64,000 nt of DNA from Oscillospiraceae bacterium (GTDB taxonomy: Bacteria > Bacillota > Clostridia > Oscillospirales > Oscillospiraceae): assembly GCA_020025295.1 (NCBI GenBank), contig JAHHSJ010000004.1, positions 1 through 64,000 on the forward strand, given 5' to 3'. A model generated the notes under the pieces. The model had not been told where the DNA came from. It was given only the letters and a program-made list of their open reading frames with translations, and made no database searches. The position numbers and the translations under genes are program-made. Positions 25,508 to 35,527 of this stretch are shown here, piece by piece; the first letter of the stretch is position 1, and the number at the start of each line of letters is the position of its first letter.

Positions 25508-26218
25508 ATGGAACTGGAAGCACGCATTGCTGCCGTTCGGCAGCAGATTGCAGAGGCGGCCCGTGCCGCCGGACGCCGCCCGGAGGAGATCACCCTCTGC
25601 GCCGCCACCAAGGTGCAGAGCGAAGAAACCATCCGAGCCGCCATTGCCGCCGGGATCACCGTCTGCGGAGAAAACCGGGTGCAGGAGCTGAATGCCCATC
25701 TGGCGGAGAACGCCTATCAGGGGGCGCAAGTCCATTTTATCGGTCATTTGCAGCGCAATAAGGTCAAATATGTGGTGGGCCATGTGGCGCTGATCCAGTC
25801 CGTCGCCGGGGAAGAACTGCTGAACCTCATCGAAAAGCAGGCGGCGAAGCTGGGCATTGTACAGGACATCCTCATTGAAGTGAATATCGGCGCAGAGGCC
25901 TCCAAAAGCGGCGCTTCCCCGGAGGAGGCCGATCGTCTGGCGGCCCTTGCCGGGCAAATGGAGCATGTGCGGCTCCGGGGTCTGATGGCAATCCCTCCTG
26001 CGGCAGAGCAAGAGGGAGAAAATCGGAGATTTTTTGCCGAAATGCGTCGACTTTTTGTTGACATGGCAGGGAAGAAGTACGATAATGAGAGTACTATGGA
26101 CATATTGTCCATGGGTATGAGCAGAGATTTTACCGACGCCATTGCAGAAGGGGCTACGCTGGTGCGGATCGGCACCGGCTTGTTCGGGCCCCGACCGACA
26201 AACCGTGCCCATGGCTGA
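25508..26218 (+). CDS. ylmE: YggS/YlmE-family PLP-binding protein
   Basis: The 236-residue single-domain alanine-racemase-fold protein belongs to the PLP homeostasis family. The PLP lysine is visible in L-C-A-A-T-K-V-Q (family V-A-V-S-K). G-E-N-R-V-Q-E, H-F-I-G-H-L-Q-R-N-K and the S-M-G-M-S-x-D phosphate loop are all present, and the end reads V-R-I-G-T-G-L-F-G. It should bind PLP, unlike the lysine-less racemase-like protein at 14942-16000. It is tightly coupled to the HlyD-like gene upstream, with sepF 34 nt downstream. Confidence 0.94.
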   Translation: MELEARIAAVRQQIAEAARAAGRRPEEITLCAATKVQSEETIRAAIAAGITVCGENRVQELNAHLAENAYQGAQVHFIGHLQRNKVKYVVGHVALIQSVAGEELLNLIEKQAAKLGIVQDILIEVNIGAEASKSGASPEEADRLAALAGQMEHVRLRGLMAIPPAAEQEGENRRFFAEMRRLFVDMAGKKYDNESTMDILSMGMSRDFTDAIAEGATLVRIGTGLFGPRPTNRAHG

Positions 26219-26252
26219 CGGCGTTATGCTGACATAAGGAGGAGTCATTACA

Positions 26253-26804
26253 ATGGGACTCATGGATGAACTGAGAAGATTAGCCCGCCCCTACGAGGAT
26301 GAGGACGAGTACGAAGACGAACTGGAAGAGGATACCCCTGCATCGGAGGAGCCTGCTCGCCGCAGCTTCCGCCGCTCCAAGGAAGAGCGGGAAACGCGTG
26401 AGAGCCGTGAGCCTCAGGAGACCGGCAGCTGGGAGCCTCGGGAAACGAGAGAGCCTGCTCGCTCCTACCGTTCCCCTTATGACACCACCTCCCGTCGTTC
26501 CGACAAGGTGGTAAACATCAACACCACCACCCAGCTGCAGGTGGTTCTGGTGAAGCCGGAGAAGTTTGAAAACGCCTCCGACATTGCCGACCATCTCCGG
26601 GAAAGACGCACCGTGGTGCTGAATCTGGAGTCGACCCAGAAGGAAATTGCCCGCCGGCTGGTGGATTTCCTCTCCGGCGTGGCCTATGCGCTGGAGGGCA
26701 AGATCAAGAAGATCAGCGCCGCCACCTACATCATCACTCCCTTCAATGTGGACATCATTGGGGATCTCATTGATGAGCTGGAGAACAACGGGCTCTATTT
26801 CTAA
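26253..26804 (+). CDS. sepF: Cell division protein SepF
   Basis: The 183-residue protein has an N-terminal amphipathic membrane anchor (G-L-M-D-E-L-R-R-L). An unusually charged acidic then Arg/Glu-rich linker follows (about 15-80). The C-terminal SepF domain is at about 92-183 (Q-L-Q-V-V-L-V-K-P, V-V-L-N-L-E-S-T, R-R-L-V-D-F-L-S-G, I-T-P-F-N-V). SepF polymers tether FtsZ to the membrane. GGAGGAG precedes the ATG. It lies in the conserved ylmE-sepF-divIVA order. Confidence 0.95.
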   Translation: MGLMDELRRLARPYEDEDEYEDELEEDTPASEEPARRSFRRSKEERETRESREPQETGSWEPRETREPARSYRSPYDTTSRRSDKVVNINTTTQLQVVLVKPEKFENASDIADHLRERRTVVLNLESTQKEIARRLVDFLSGVAYALEGKIKKISAATYIITPFNVDIIGDLIDELENNGLYF

Positions 26805-26876
26805 AGGAAAGACAGAAGGCGGCACAGGCTGCCGCACAAACCATAGATACAGAATCAATTAAGGGGGATTATTGCT

Positions 26877-27590
26877 ATGCTGACTCCGCAGGAAGTGGAA
26901 GAACGGGTATTTCCGAAGGCCAAAAAGGGCGGTTATGACATGCAGGATGTGGATAACTTCCTGGATGAACTGACGGAAGATTACACCGAGCTGTATAAAG
27001 AAAACGCCGTGCTCAAGCGCAAGATGAAGGTGCTGGCGGATAAGATTACCGAGTATCAGGAAACGGAAGGCGCCATGCGTGCCACCCTGCTGACGGCTCA
27101 GAAGATGGCCAACGAAATGGTGGAGGAAGCCAAGACCAAGCGCACCCAGATGCTGGAAGAGGCGGAGAACATCGTCAAGGCTCGTACCGCAGACCTCAGC
27201 AATCTGGTGGCGGAGGAGCAGGCTCGCCTGAAGAGCGCCAAGGCCTCCGTGGCTGAGATGGTCGGTACCATCCGTGAGCTGCTGGCCCACGAGCAGGAGT
27301 TCCTGGACAGCCTGCCCGAGGTGGAAGCAGCAGAGGAAGAAGCAGAGACCGCTCCTGAGGACGCAGCCGACGCTGTGGTCAGCGAGATCGGCGACTCTAT
27401 CTCCCGTATGCTGAGCGAGAGTGCTGCGGAGCAGCAGAACGAGGAGCAGGCGGAGGAACCCGCCGCTGCTGAGGAGGCTGCCGAGGAAGAGACCGAGGAG
27501 GAAGAGGCCCCTGCGGAGCAGGAGGATGCGCCCACCCGTCGTCTGGACCTGAGCGAGCTTCGCTTCGGCCGTAACTACGAAATCAAGTAA
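26877..27590 (+). CDS. divIVA: DivIVA-family division/polarity protein
   Basis: The 237-residue coiled-coil protein begins with the DivIVA membrane-binding head (P-Q-E-V-E-E-R-V-F near the start, then G-G-Y-D-M-Q-D-V-D-N-F-L-D-E). Long coiled coils run over about 30-150. The acidic Glu/Ala-rich tail (about 155-225) is longer than usual and ends in a basic L-R-F-G-R-N-Y-E-I-K. DivIVA marks curved membrane at poles and septa. AAGGGGG precedes the ATG. A hairpin and ileS follow. Confidence 0.94.
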   Translation: MLTPQEVEERVFPKAKKGGYDMQDVDNFLDELTEDYTELYKENAVLKRKMKVLADKITEYQETEGAMRATLLTAQKMANEMVEEAKTKRTQMLEEAENIVKARTADLSNLVAEEQARLKSAKASVAEMVGTIRELLAHEQEFLDSLPEVEAAEEEAETAPEDAADAVVSEIGDSISRMLSESAAEQQNEEQAEEPAAAEEAAEEETEEEEAPAEQEDAPTRRLDLSELRFGRNYEIK

Positions 27591-27624
27591 GGCGCAGCCT
27601 TGTTTTGAAAAGAAACCACACTTG

Positions 27625-27657
27625 TGTCACAGCGGTCGGTTCACCGGCGCTGTGACA
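27625..27657 (+). other. Hairpin in the divIVA-ileS gap, just before the ileS ribosome site
   Basis: A perfect 10-bp stem (27625-27634 with 27648-27657), followed by only TTT and then GAGAGAGGAAG. It could be a weak terminator for divIVA or a structure affecting ileS translation. No T-box features (T-box sequence, specifier loop) are seen in this 90-bp gap. Confidence 0.5.
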
Positions 27658-27724
27658 TTTGTGAGAGAGGAAGATTACTACGGACTACAATAAGACTATC
27701 AACCTGCCCCAGACCGACTTCCCC

Positions 27725-30487
27725 ATGCGTGCGGCTCTGGCGAAGCGGGAACCGGGTATGCTGGAAGAGTTCCAGCGCAAGGACATCTACCGTAAGCTGA
27801 TGGCACGCAACGATGGCAAGCCCAAGTTCGTGCTGCACGACGGCCCTCCCTACGCCAACGGTGACATTCACATTGGCCACGCCTTGAACAAGATTTTGAA
27901 GGACTTTATTGTCCGTTATAAGAATATGACCGGCTATCAGGCTCCCTATATCCCCGGCTGGGACACCCATGGTATGCCCATCGAGACTGCCATCCAGAAG
28001 CAGGGCGTCAAGCGCAGCGAAATGCCTGTGCCCGAGTTCCGGGACAAGTGCCGTGCCTTTGCTGAGGAGCAGATCGACCGCCAGAGAGAGGGCTTTAAGC
28101 GTCTGGGCGTCATCGGTGACTGGGATAACCCCTACATCACCCTGCGTCCCCAGTTCGAGGCCCGTCAGGTGGAGGTCTTTGGCGCTATGGCCAACAAGGG
28201 CCTCATCTATCAGGGTCTGAAGCCCACCTATTGGTGCCCCACCTGCGAAACCGCACTGGCTGATGCTGAGGTGGAGTACGCCGACGATCCCGTTACCACC
28301 ATCTTTGTGAAGTTCCCTGTCCACGACGATCTGGGCAAGCTGGGTCAGTTCGGCGATGTGAGCAAGATGTTCTTCGTCATCTGGACCACCACCACTTGGA
28401 CCCTGCCCGGCAACATGGCTATCTGCCTGAACCCCGCTCTGGAGTATTCTCTGGTGAAGGTGGCCTCCGGCGAGATTTACATCATGGCCTCCGAGCTGGT
28501 GGACAGCGTCATGAAGCAGAGCGGCATCACCGAGTACGAAACCGTCGGTACCCTGTACGGTGACGAGTTCGAGCGCATGACTGCCCGTCATCCCTTCATG
28601 AATCGGGATTCCCTCATCATCCTGGGCGACCATGTCACTCTGGATGCCGGTTCCGGCTGCGTCCACACCGCTCCTTCCTTCGGTCTGGACGACTTCTATG
28701 CCTGCCAGCGTTATCCCGAAATCCCCACCGACATCACCATGGAAGTCTCCGTGGACGCACAGGGCGTGCTGAACGAGTACGCCGGCCCCTATCAGGGTCT
28801 GCCCGTCCAGAAGGCCCATCCCGTCATCTTTGCCGATCTGGTGAAGGGCGGCTATATCCTGTCCTCCGCCGATATCGTCCACAGCTATCCCCATTGCTGG
28901 CGCTGCAAGCAGCCGGTCATCTACCGTGCTACGCAGCAGTGGTTCGCCAGCGTGGATGGCATCAAGGACGAGGCCGTCCGTGCCTGCGAGGACATCACTT
29001 GGAAGCCCGAATGGGGCAAGGAGCGCATGATCTCCATGATCCGTGAGCGTTCCGACTGGTGCATCTCCCGTCAGCGCACTTGGGGTGTGCCGATTCCCAT
29101 GTTCTACTGCACCGACTGCGGTAAGCCCTTCTGCACCCCTGAGTCCATCCATAAGGTCAGCTCCATCTTTGCCGCCGAAGGCTCCAACGCTTGGTGGGCC
29201 AAGGATGCTTCCGAGCTGATGCCCGAGGGCAGCAAGTGCGAGTGCGGCTGCACCACCTTCCGTAAGGAAAAGGACATTCTGGATGTCTGGTTCGACTCCG
29301 GCTCCACTTGGTCCGCTGTCTGCGACAGCCGTGACGAGCTGCAGTTCCCCGCTGACCTCTATCTGGAAGGCGGCGACCAGTATCGCGGCTGGTTCCAGTC
29401 CTCCATGCTGACCAGCATTGCCGCCACCGGCAAGGCTCCCTATAAGCGCATCATCACCCACGGCTGGACCGTCGATGGTCAGGGCAAGGTCATGCACAAG
29501 TCTCTGGGCAACGCCATCAGCCCTCAGGACACCATCAAGGAGTACGGCGCCGACATTCTGCGTCTGTGGGTGTCTTCCGCTGACTATACGCAGGATATGC
29601 GCCTGTCGAAGGAAATCCAGAAGCAGCTGGCAGACGCTTACCTCAAGATCCGCAACACCGGCCGCTATATTCTGGGCAACTTGGCCGGCTTCGACCCCAA
29701 CCAGCACCGTGTGGCCTTTGCCGATATGCAGGAGCTGGATCAGTGGGCCGTCAGCCGCTGCAACGCTCTGATTGCCGAGTGCCGCCGCTGCTACGACAAC
29801 TACGAGTTCCACGGCGTTTACCGTGCGATCTATAACTTCTGCGTGGTGGAGATGTCCAACTTCTATCTGGACATCATCAAGGACCGCCTGTACTGCGAGG
29901 ACACCAACTCCGTCCTGCGCCGCAGCGCTCAGTCCGCTATCTACTTCGTTCTGGACAGCATGATTCGTCTGCTGGCTCCCATCCTGGCCTTCACCTCCGA
30001 GGAAATGTGGGCGGCTATGCCTCACGCCGAGGGTGACGACACCGAGAGCATCCTGTTCAACTCCATCCCCGAGTTTGACCCTGCTCTGGAGCTGGATGAG
30101 GCTAAGAGCGAGCGTTGGGCTCAGATTCTGAACCTGAAGAACGATGTCAACAAGGCTCTGGAGGCAGTCCGTGCCGAGAAGATCGTCAAGAAGTCTACCG
30201 ATGCTAAGCTGACCCTGTACTTCAACGACGAGGCTTGGGAGCGGTTCCAGTCCCTGAAGGACCACGATTTCGCCACGCTGTTCATCGTCTCCGAGGTGGA
30301 GTTTGTCCACGGCGAAGGCGAAGGTTACACCGGCGAGGCCTTCCCCGGCGTCACCGTCAAGGTGGAGATGCACACTGCACCCAAGTGCCCCCGCTGCTGG
30401 ATGCACAACGCAGCCATCGGCACTGCCGAGGGCCACGAGGAGCTGTGCCCCCGCTGCGCCAAGGTCATTGCAGGTATGCAGCTGTAA
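27725..30487 (+). CDS. ileS: Isoleucyl-tRNA synthetase (true N-terminus probably begins upstream at a non-standard codon)
   Basis: The 920 residues from ATG 27725 charge tRNA-Ile. H-I-G-H (adenylate site) is near residue 49, and the CP1 editing domain is at about 190-390. The KMSKS loop appears as M-H-K-S-L near residue 590. A C-terminal zinc motif C-P-R-C...C-P-R-C lies in the last 45 residues. Oddly, conserved coding similarity continues upstream of 27725 to at least 27683 ([14 protein letters not shown], the usual IleRS start). In that stretch there is no ATG, GTG or TTG before an in-frame TGA at 27662. A likely ribosome site GAGAGAGGAAG at 27663-27673 points to initiation near 27674 (ATT) or 27680 (ACG). 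The interval given is the canonical-start minimum. Confidence 0.95.
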   Translation: MRAALAKREPGMLEEFQRKDIYRKLMARNDGKPKFVLHDGPPYANGDIHIGHALNKILKDFIVRYKNMTGYQAPYIPGWDTHGMPIETAIQKQGVKRSEMPVPEFRDKCRAFAEEQIDRQREGFKRLGVIGDWDNPYITLRPQFEARQVEVFGAMANKGLIYQGLKPTYWCPTCETALADAEVEYADDPVTTIFVKFPVHDDLGKLGQFGDVSKMFFVIWTTTTWTLPGNMAICLNPALEYSLVKVASGEIYIMASELVDSVMKQSGITEYETVGTLYGDEFERMTARHPFMNRDSLIILGDHVTLDAGSGCVHTAPSFGLDDFYACQRYPEIPTDITMEVSVDAQGVLNEYAGPYQGLPVQKAHPVIFADLVKGGYILSSADIVHSYPHCWRCKQPVIYRATQQWFASVDGIKDEAVRACEDITWKPEWGKERMISMIRERSDWCISRQRTWGVPIPMFYCTDCGKPFCTPESIHKVSSIFAAEGSNAWWAKDASELMPEGSKCECGCTTFRKEKDILDVWFDSGSTWSAVCDSRDELQFPADLYLEGGDQYRGWFQSSMLTSIAATGKAPYKRIITHGWTVDGQGKVMHKSLGNAISPQDTIKEYGADILRLWVSSADYTQDMRLSKEIQKQLADAYLKIRNTGRYILGNLAGFDPNQHRVAFADMQELDQWAVSRCNALIAECRRCYDNYEFHGVYRAIYNFCVVEMSNFYLDIIKDRLYCEDTNSVLRRSAQSAIYFVLDSMIRLLAPILAFTSEEMWAAMPHAEGDDTESILFNSIPEFDPALELDEAKSERWAQILNLKNDVNKALEAVRAEKIVKKSTDAKLTLYFNDEAWERFQSLKDHDFATLFIVSEVEFVHGEGEGYTGEAFPGVTVKVEMHTAPKCPRCWMHNAAIGTAEGHEELCPRCAKVIAGMQL

Positions 30488-30510
30488 TCGGACCGGTTAC
30501 CAAACAAGTA

Positions 30511-30547
30511 AAGCACCCGAAATGCAATGCATTTCGGGTGCTTTTTT
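30511..30547 (+). terminator. Intrinsic terminator of ileS
   Basis: A 15-bp perfect stem (30511-30525 with 30529-30543), 3-nt loop, then a T6 tract. It also reads well on the other strand. Confidence 0.92.
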
Positions 30548-30618
30548 GCGCCTAAGCGGTGCAACATGAATAATCTGTAAACCTTTTTGGAATCGTGGCC
30601 TGAGCGCCTGTGTTGGAA

Positions 30619-30647
30619 TTGTACGGCGTTTTTTCCTGTGCTAAAAT
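30619..30647 (+). promoter_or_regulatory. Sigma-A promoter for the RND exporter
   Basis: TTGTAC (30619-30624), a 17-bp spacer and TAAAAT (30642-30647), 39 bp upstream of ATG 30687. Confidence 0.75.
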
Positions 30648-30686
30648 GATACACTGAAATGAAATGTCTGAAAAGAGGACGACACC

Positions 30687-33600
30687 ATGATTAAACAGAG
30701 CGTGAAAAAACCATTTACCGTGCTGGTAGCAGCCATTGCGGTGATGCTGCTGGCGGTGGTGAGCCTGCGCAACGCCACCACCGACCTGCTGCCGCCCATT
30801 TCCACCCCCTACCTGATGGTGGTGACCACCGATCCCGGCGCAAGCCCGGAGAAGGTGGAGGAGGAAATCACCAAGCCCATGGAGCAGGGACTCAGTACGG
30901 TGAGCGGTGTGCAGAACTATGCCTCCGTCAGCGGAGAGAACTATGCCACCATTTTGCTGGAGTTCGAGGACGGCACCGACATGGATGCGGCGCTGGTCAA
31001 GGTGAACACGGCGCTGGATCAGGTGGAGCCCCTTTTGCCGGAGCAGTGCGGCAACCCCTCCGTTCTGGAAATGAGCATGGACATGATGGCCACCATGTAT
31101 CTGGCGGTGAGCCATGAGTCGCTGGATGTGTACGCCCTGTCCGACTATGTGAACAACACCGTGATGCCCACCTTCCAGCGCCAGAGCGGCGTCGCCAGCG
31201 TGTCGGAGCTGGGCACAGTGCAGGAGATGGTGGAGGTTCGGCTGGACGAGGAGGCCATTCAGAGCCTGAACGACCGGCTGGCCGCTCACACCGATGAACG
31301 GTTAGGAGAAGCGGGAGATCAGCTGGCGAAGGCGGACGGAGAGATTCAAAACGGTCTCAGCCAGCTGGAAAACCAGCGGCAGAAGCTGACGGAAACCCAA
31401 CAGCAGCAGTCCAAGAAGCTGGGCGAGCTGACGAAGAAGATGAACGAGGCGCTGGCTGCTAAGGAGGCCTATTCCGCCATCCTGACCAGCCAGCAGGCCA
31501 ACCAGACCGCCCTTAAAGCGGAGCGGGACGCCTACCGCAAGGCGGATTTGCCCGGTCAGTATGAGAAGATCAACGAGAAGCTGGCTCAGCTGCAGCAGCT
31601 GCCCAGTGGGGAGCAGTTCCCTGCCAGCATTGCCGACGCCATTGCCCGTCCGGAAACCTTGGAGCCGCTCCGTCAGACGCTGATCGGCATGGGTCAGCAG
31701 GAACTGGCGGAGCAGCTGACGGCGGAGAACCTCACCCAGATGGAACAGGCGGTGACGGTGCGTCTGCCCCAGATCGAAGCGGAACTGACGGCACTGGAAA
31801 CCGAAATCGCCGCCACCAAGGCGGTGCTGGAACAGGTGAGTGCCGCCGCCGATCAGGCCCTTGCCAACTATGCCGATGTAGAGGCCGGCAAAATGAGCGC
31901 CGCTGTGGCGCTGGCGCAGGCCAATGCCCAGATGGACGCCGGAAAGACGGCCTTGCAGGATGCGCAGACGGAACTGGAGCAGGCCAAGAAGGACTATCAG
32001 TCCGCCAAGACCGCGGCACTGAAAAATGCCAATCTGGACGGCCTGCTGACGGTGGACGCCCTCTCAAAGCTGATTTACGCACAGGACTTCTCCATGCCCG
32101 CCGGGTATATCCCGGACAGCGAGGGGGAGCAGTGGCTCATTAAGGTGGGCGAGGAAATTCCCGATGCAGAGGCCCTTTCCCGGCTGGTGCTGGCCCATGT
32201 GGAGGGCATCGGAGACATCACTGTGGGGGATGTGGCTACGGTGGTGACGGTGGATAACGCCGCCGACAGCTATACCCGGATGAACGGTCACCCTGCGGTG
32301 GTGCTCAGCGTGTTCAAGGGCAGCACCGCCGGCACCAGCCGGGTATCTGCCGAATGTCATGCGGCGCTGCTCCGCATGGAAGAGGAAGAACCGGGTCTGG
32401 ACATCACCGTGCTGCTGGATCAGGGCCAGTTTGTGGATGTTTTCCTCAAGAGCATCGTCAACAACATCCTTTTGGGCGCTCTGCTGGCAGTGGTGGTACT
32501 GGCACTCTTCCTGCGCAGCGTCCGACCCACGCTGGTGGTGGCCTTTTCCATCCCCTTCAGCGTGCTGGTGGCTCTGCTGCTGATGTATTTCTTTGATATT
32601 TCTCTGAACATCATGTCCATGGCCGGTCTGGCACTGGGCATCGGTATGCTGGTGGACAATTCCATCGTGGTTGTGGAAAACATTTACCGTTTGCGTGCCC
32701 GGGGGCTGTCCGCACCCCGTGCCGCCGTACAGGGTGGAAAGCAGGTGGCCGGAGCCATCCTTTCCTCCACCCTCACCACGGTGTGCGTGTTCCTGCCGCT
32801 GATTTTCACCACCGGCATGGTGCGGGAGCTGATGCTGCCCTTCGCCTTGACCATCACCTTCGCCTTGCTGGCCAGTCTGGCGGTGGCACTGACGGTGGTG
32901 CCTTGTCTGGGCAGCGTGGCACTGAAAAAGCAGCCCGCCCCTCAGGGAAAGTTCTTTGAAGCGGTGCTGAAGCAGTACCACAAGGCGCTGTACGCTTGCC
33001 TGAAGCACAAATGGGTGCCGCTGGGACTGGCAGGCGGACTGCTGATTGCCGCCATTGTCACGGTGGGACGCATGGGCATTGTGGTTATCCCGGAGATGAA
33101 CAGCGACCAGCTGTACGCCCAGGTCACTATGGACGAGAGCTGGGACATGGAGCAGTGCTATCAGACCGCCGATCAGGTCACCGAAACACTGATGCAGGTG
33201 GATGGGGTCAAGGAAGTGGGAGCCATGAGCAACCCCAACGCACTGGCTGGCCCGGGCATGGATGTGGGCAAGAACCAGTTCCGCACCTACATCTACTATC
33301 TGGTGCTGGATGACAGCATCTCCAAGGTGGACGAGGTGAAGGCGGCCCAGCAGCGGGTGTCCGACGCATTGGAGGGCATTTCCGGCGTGGAGGCGGAGCT
33401 GTCCGCATCCGGCGTCGGGGATATGTCTGCCATGATGGGCAGCGGCCTTGCCATTGACCTCTACGGACGAGATTGGAATACCCTCCACGGCATTGCCGAG
33501 GAGGTGAAAACGCTGGTGGAGCAGGTGGACGGCTTTGAAGAGGTGTCGGACGGCACAGAACAGACGGACGGTGCGCTTCAGGTGGACATCGACAAGGACG

Positions 33601-34610
33601 CCGCCATGCGAAAAGGGCTGACGGTGGCGCAAATTTATGCTCAGATTTCCGACGCTCTGGTGACGGACAAGACAGCTGCCAACCTGACCCTGCACGGGCG
33701 TGAGGTGTCGGTGCGTATTGTGGATGAGCGGAACGCTTTGAATGTGGATAATCTGCTGGAGCTGCCGCTGGAGTACACAGTGATGGACGAGAATGGCGGT
33801 CAGTCGACCGAAACCATGCCTTTGGGTGCGGTAGCGACGATCCGCACCACGGAAGGGCCGACCAAGGTACACCGAAGCAACGGAACCCACACCCTGACCG
33901 TGTCGGCGGCGACCAAGGAGGGGTATAACACCGCTCTGCTGTCCCGTGAGGTGGAGCAGAAGCTGGCGGAGCTGGACTTGCCGGATGGCTACACCGTAGA
34001 GATGGGCGGTGAAGTGGAGCAGGTGCAGGATATGCTGACCCAGATGATGCAGCTGATGGCACTGGGCCTGATTCTGGTCTATCTGGTGATGGTGGCGCAG
34101 TTCCAGAGCCTGCTCAGCCCCTTCATCATCCTGTTTACCATTCCGCTGGCCTTTACCGGCGGTCTGGCCGGACTGCTGCTGGCCCGGGATCAGCTGAGCA
34201 TGGTCAGCCTGCTTGGTTTTACCGTGCTGATGGGCACGGTGGTGAACAACGGCATCGTGTTTGTGGATTACACCAACCAGCTGCGGCTGGGCGGTCTGGG
34301 CAAGTGGGAGGCACTGGCTGCCGCAGGTAAGACCCGTATGCGTCCCATCCTGATGACCACCCTCACCACGGTGCTGGCGATGAGCACCATGATGTTCAGT
34401 CAGGACATCACCGCATCGATGAGCCGAGGCATGGCGGTGGTGGTGTCCGGCGGACTGCTCTACGCCACCCTGATGACCCTCTTTGTGGTGCCGGTGATGT
34501 ATGACCTGCTCTACCGCAAACAGCCCCGTGTGGTGGATGTGGGAGACGATCTGGACACCATCCCCGACGATGCGGCGGAGTATCTGGAGCAGCATCCTGC
34601 GGAGGAGTAA
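30687..34610 (+). CDS. RND-family efflux transporter with a large coiled-coil insert
   Basis: The 1307-residue inner-membrane protein has the AcrB/SwrC-type order. TM1 is at about 10-30, followed by a porter domain with D-P-G-A-S-P-E-K-V-E. A six-helix block (about 590-750) includes G-M-L-V-D-N-S-I-V-V-V-E-N-I. A second TM, second porter domain and six-helix block (about 1110-1290) end the protein. Typical members have 1020-1050 residues. The extra length lies in residues about 193-452, a Gln/Ala/Glu-rich predicted coiled coil inside the first extracellular loop. Gram-positive RND proteins export lipids, surfactants or drugs. No membrane fusion partner is adjacent. GAAAAGAGG precedes the ATG. 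It is monocistronic. Confidence 0.88.
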   Translation: MIKQSVKKPFTVLVAAIAVMLLAVVSLRNATTDLLPPISTPYLMVVTTDPGASPEKVEEEITKPMEQGLSTVSGVQNYASVSGENYATILLEFEDGTDMDAALVKVNTALDQVEPLLPEQCGNPSVLEMSMDMMATMYLAVSHESLDVYALSDYVNNTVMPTFQRQSGVASVSELGTVQEMVEVRLDEEAIQSLNDRLAAHTDERLGEAGDQLAKADGEIQNGLSQLENQRQKLTETQQQQSKKLGELTKKMNEALAAKEAYSAILTSQQANQTALKAERDAYRKADLPGQYEKINEKLAQLQQLPSGEQFPASIADAIARPETLEPLRQTLIGMGQQELAEQLTAENLTQMEQAVTVRLPQIEAELTALETEIAATKAVLEQVSAAADQALANYADVEAGKMSAAVALAQANAQMDAGKTALQDAQTELEQAKKDYQSAKTAALKNANLDGLLTVDALSKLIYAQDFSMPAGYIPDSEGEQWLIKVGEEIPDAEALSRLVLAHVEGIGDITVGDVATVVTVDNAADSYTRMNGHPAVVLSVFKGSTAGTSRVSAECHAALLRMEEEEPGLDITVLLDQGQFVDVFLKSIVNNILLGALLAVVVLALFLRSVRPTLVVAFSIPFSVLVALLLMYFFDISLNIMSMAGLALGIGMLVDNSIVVVENIYRLRARGLSAPRAAVQGGKQVAGAILSSTLTTVCVFLPLIFTTGMVRELMLPFALTITFALLASLAVALTVVPCLGSVALKKQPAPQGKFFEAVLKQYHKALYACLKHKWVPLGLAGGLLIAAIVTVGRMGIVVIPEMNSDQLYAQVTMDESWDMEQCYQTADQVTETLMQVDGVKEVGAMSNPNALAGPGMDVGKNQFRTYIYYLVLDDSISKVDEVKAAQQRVSDALEGISGVEAELSASGVGDMSAMMGSGLAIDLYGRDWNTLHGIAEEVKTLVEQVDGFEEVSDGTEQTDGALQVDIDKDAAMRKGLTVAQIYAQISDALVTDKTAANLTLHGREVSVRIVDERNALNVDNLLELPLEYTVMDENGGQSTETMPLGAVATIRTTEGPTKVHRSNGTHTLTVSAATKEGYNTALLSREVEQKLAELDLPDGYTVEMGGEVEQVQDMLTQMMQLMALGLILVYLVMVAQFQSLLSPFIILFTIPLAFTGGLAGLLLARDQLSMVSLLGFTVLMGTVVNNGIVFVDYTNQLRLGGLGKWEALAAAGKTRMRPILMTTLTTVLAMSTMMFSQDITASMSRGMAVVVSGGLLYATLMTLFVVPVMYDLLYRKQPRVVDVGDDLDTIPDDAAEYLEQHPAEE

Positions 34611-34625
34611 ACGAACCAACAAATC

Positions 34626-34658
34626 AAGCGGCACTGTGCAAAGCACAGTGCCGCTTTT
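34626..34658 (+). terminator. Intrinsic terminator of the RND exporter
   Basis: A 14-bp perfect stem (34626-34639 with 34643-34656), AAA loop, then TTTT. Confidence 0.9.
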
Positions 34659-35433
34659 GGTCGGTCAAACACAGAGTGCCGCTTTTCCGGTTCCGGCTGC
34701 TGCAAACTCAGTTGACAATTTGTGAGGGCTTTGAAAGGGCAACTTACCGAATCGACTCGTTTTTCCGAGAAAGCAACGATTTTGGGGAAGAAAGAAGATT
34801 TTTGCACTGGGTAAAATTTCAGCGTAGAAATTGCTTTGCTTTGCTGGAAAAGTTTCCCACAAAGGGCCTGAGCCTGCCCTTGCGGCGGAACGGTTTGCTC
34901 CCGGCATAGGGAAAAAGCCGCTCCAAAAGAAAATGCAAAAAATACCATTGCGTTGCCAGCTGGATTGTAGTATAACTAACAATCGTCAGGTCGAAAATAG
35001 TTGAAAAGACAGATCGAAAAGCGAGAGAAGCGGTAAAAAGCGGACCCGCAGCCGAAGAAAGCATGGAGAATCGAATCAAAATGCACATTTCGGAAACGGG
35101 TGTGGAATGCAGTGCGTTTCACAGGAAAAACAGTGTGATTAAAGGTGACAAACTGTTTGAATCAGCCAGCACCTTGTGATGCTGACCGCTCGGTATACGA
35201 CTGTATACAGCAAGAATAGAGGGGAGATTGAAGGGCAGCCGGAAGAACCGGCGCTGCGGCGATTAATCCAGTTCAAATACGGTTTATCTTTACTTCCGGG
35301 TCGGGTTTGCCCTTGTGGATTTTAGAACGAGGACAAACAGTGAGATTCCGATGGCTCTGACAGATATGCCAGAAAAGCCAAATACGAATTGTGCCGTGCC
35401 TCCGGTTGTAAGCGGTTGTTTTATAACAAAAAA
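34659..35433. other. 775-bp stretch without a convincing gene; possible non-coding transcript
   Basis: Short open frames on both strands lack ribosome sites and family features. A plus-strand promoter-like TTGCGT-N17-TATAAC lies at 34948-34976, and a terminator-like hairpin follows at 35434-35475. That would give a transcript of about 480 nt with no usable coding sequence. Local dyads include GTATAC-GACT-GTATAC at 35193-35208 and a CCGG hairpin near 35236-35258. I could not match it to a known RNA class. Confidence 0.4.
34948..34976 (+). promoter_or_regulatory. Promoter-like sequence in the gene-free stretch
   Basis: TTGCGT (34948-34953), a 17-bp spacer and TATAAC (34971-34976). No gene follows until the minus-strand gntR gene. 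Confidence 0.4.
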
Positions 35434-35475
35434 CGGAGTGTATCAAAGGTTGATACATTCCGCTTTTGTTTTTTG
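35427..35475. terminator. Bidirectional terminator downstream of the GntR gene
   Basis: A 13-bp stem with one G-T pair (35434-35446 with 35450-35462) and a 3-nt loop. The A-run on its left gives a U tract for the minus-strand gntR transcript, and CTTTTGTTTTTT on its right does so for the plus strand. Confidence 0.8.
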
Positions 35476-35527
35476 CTTTTTTGTCAAACTTCCTTGCCGG
35501 ATGCCCCTTTTGGCGTGAATTCCAATG

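Noticed and set aside
27591..27680. T-box riboswitch before ileS
   Set aside because: The gap is too short and lacks a T-box sequence and specifier stem; only a single hairpin is seen.
34511..34948. 145-codon minus-strand frame after the RND gene
   Set aside because: It overlaps the RND coding end and its terminator, has no ribosome site and no recognisable features.
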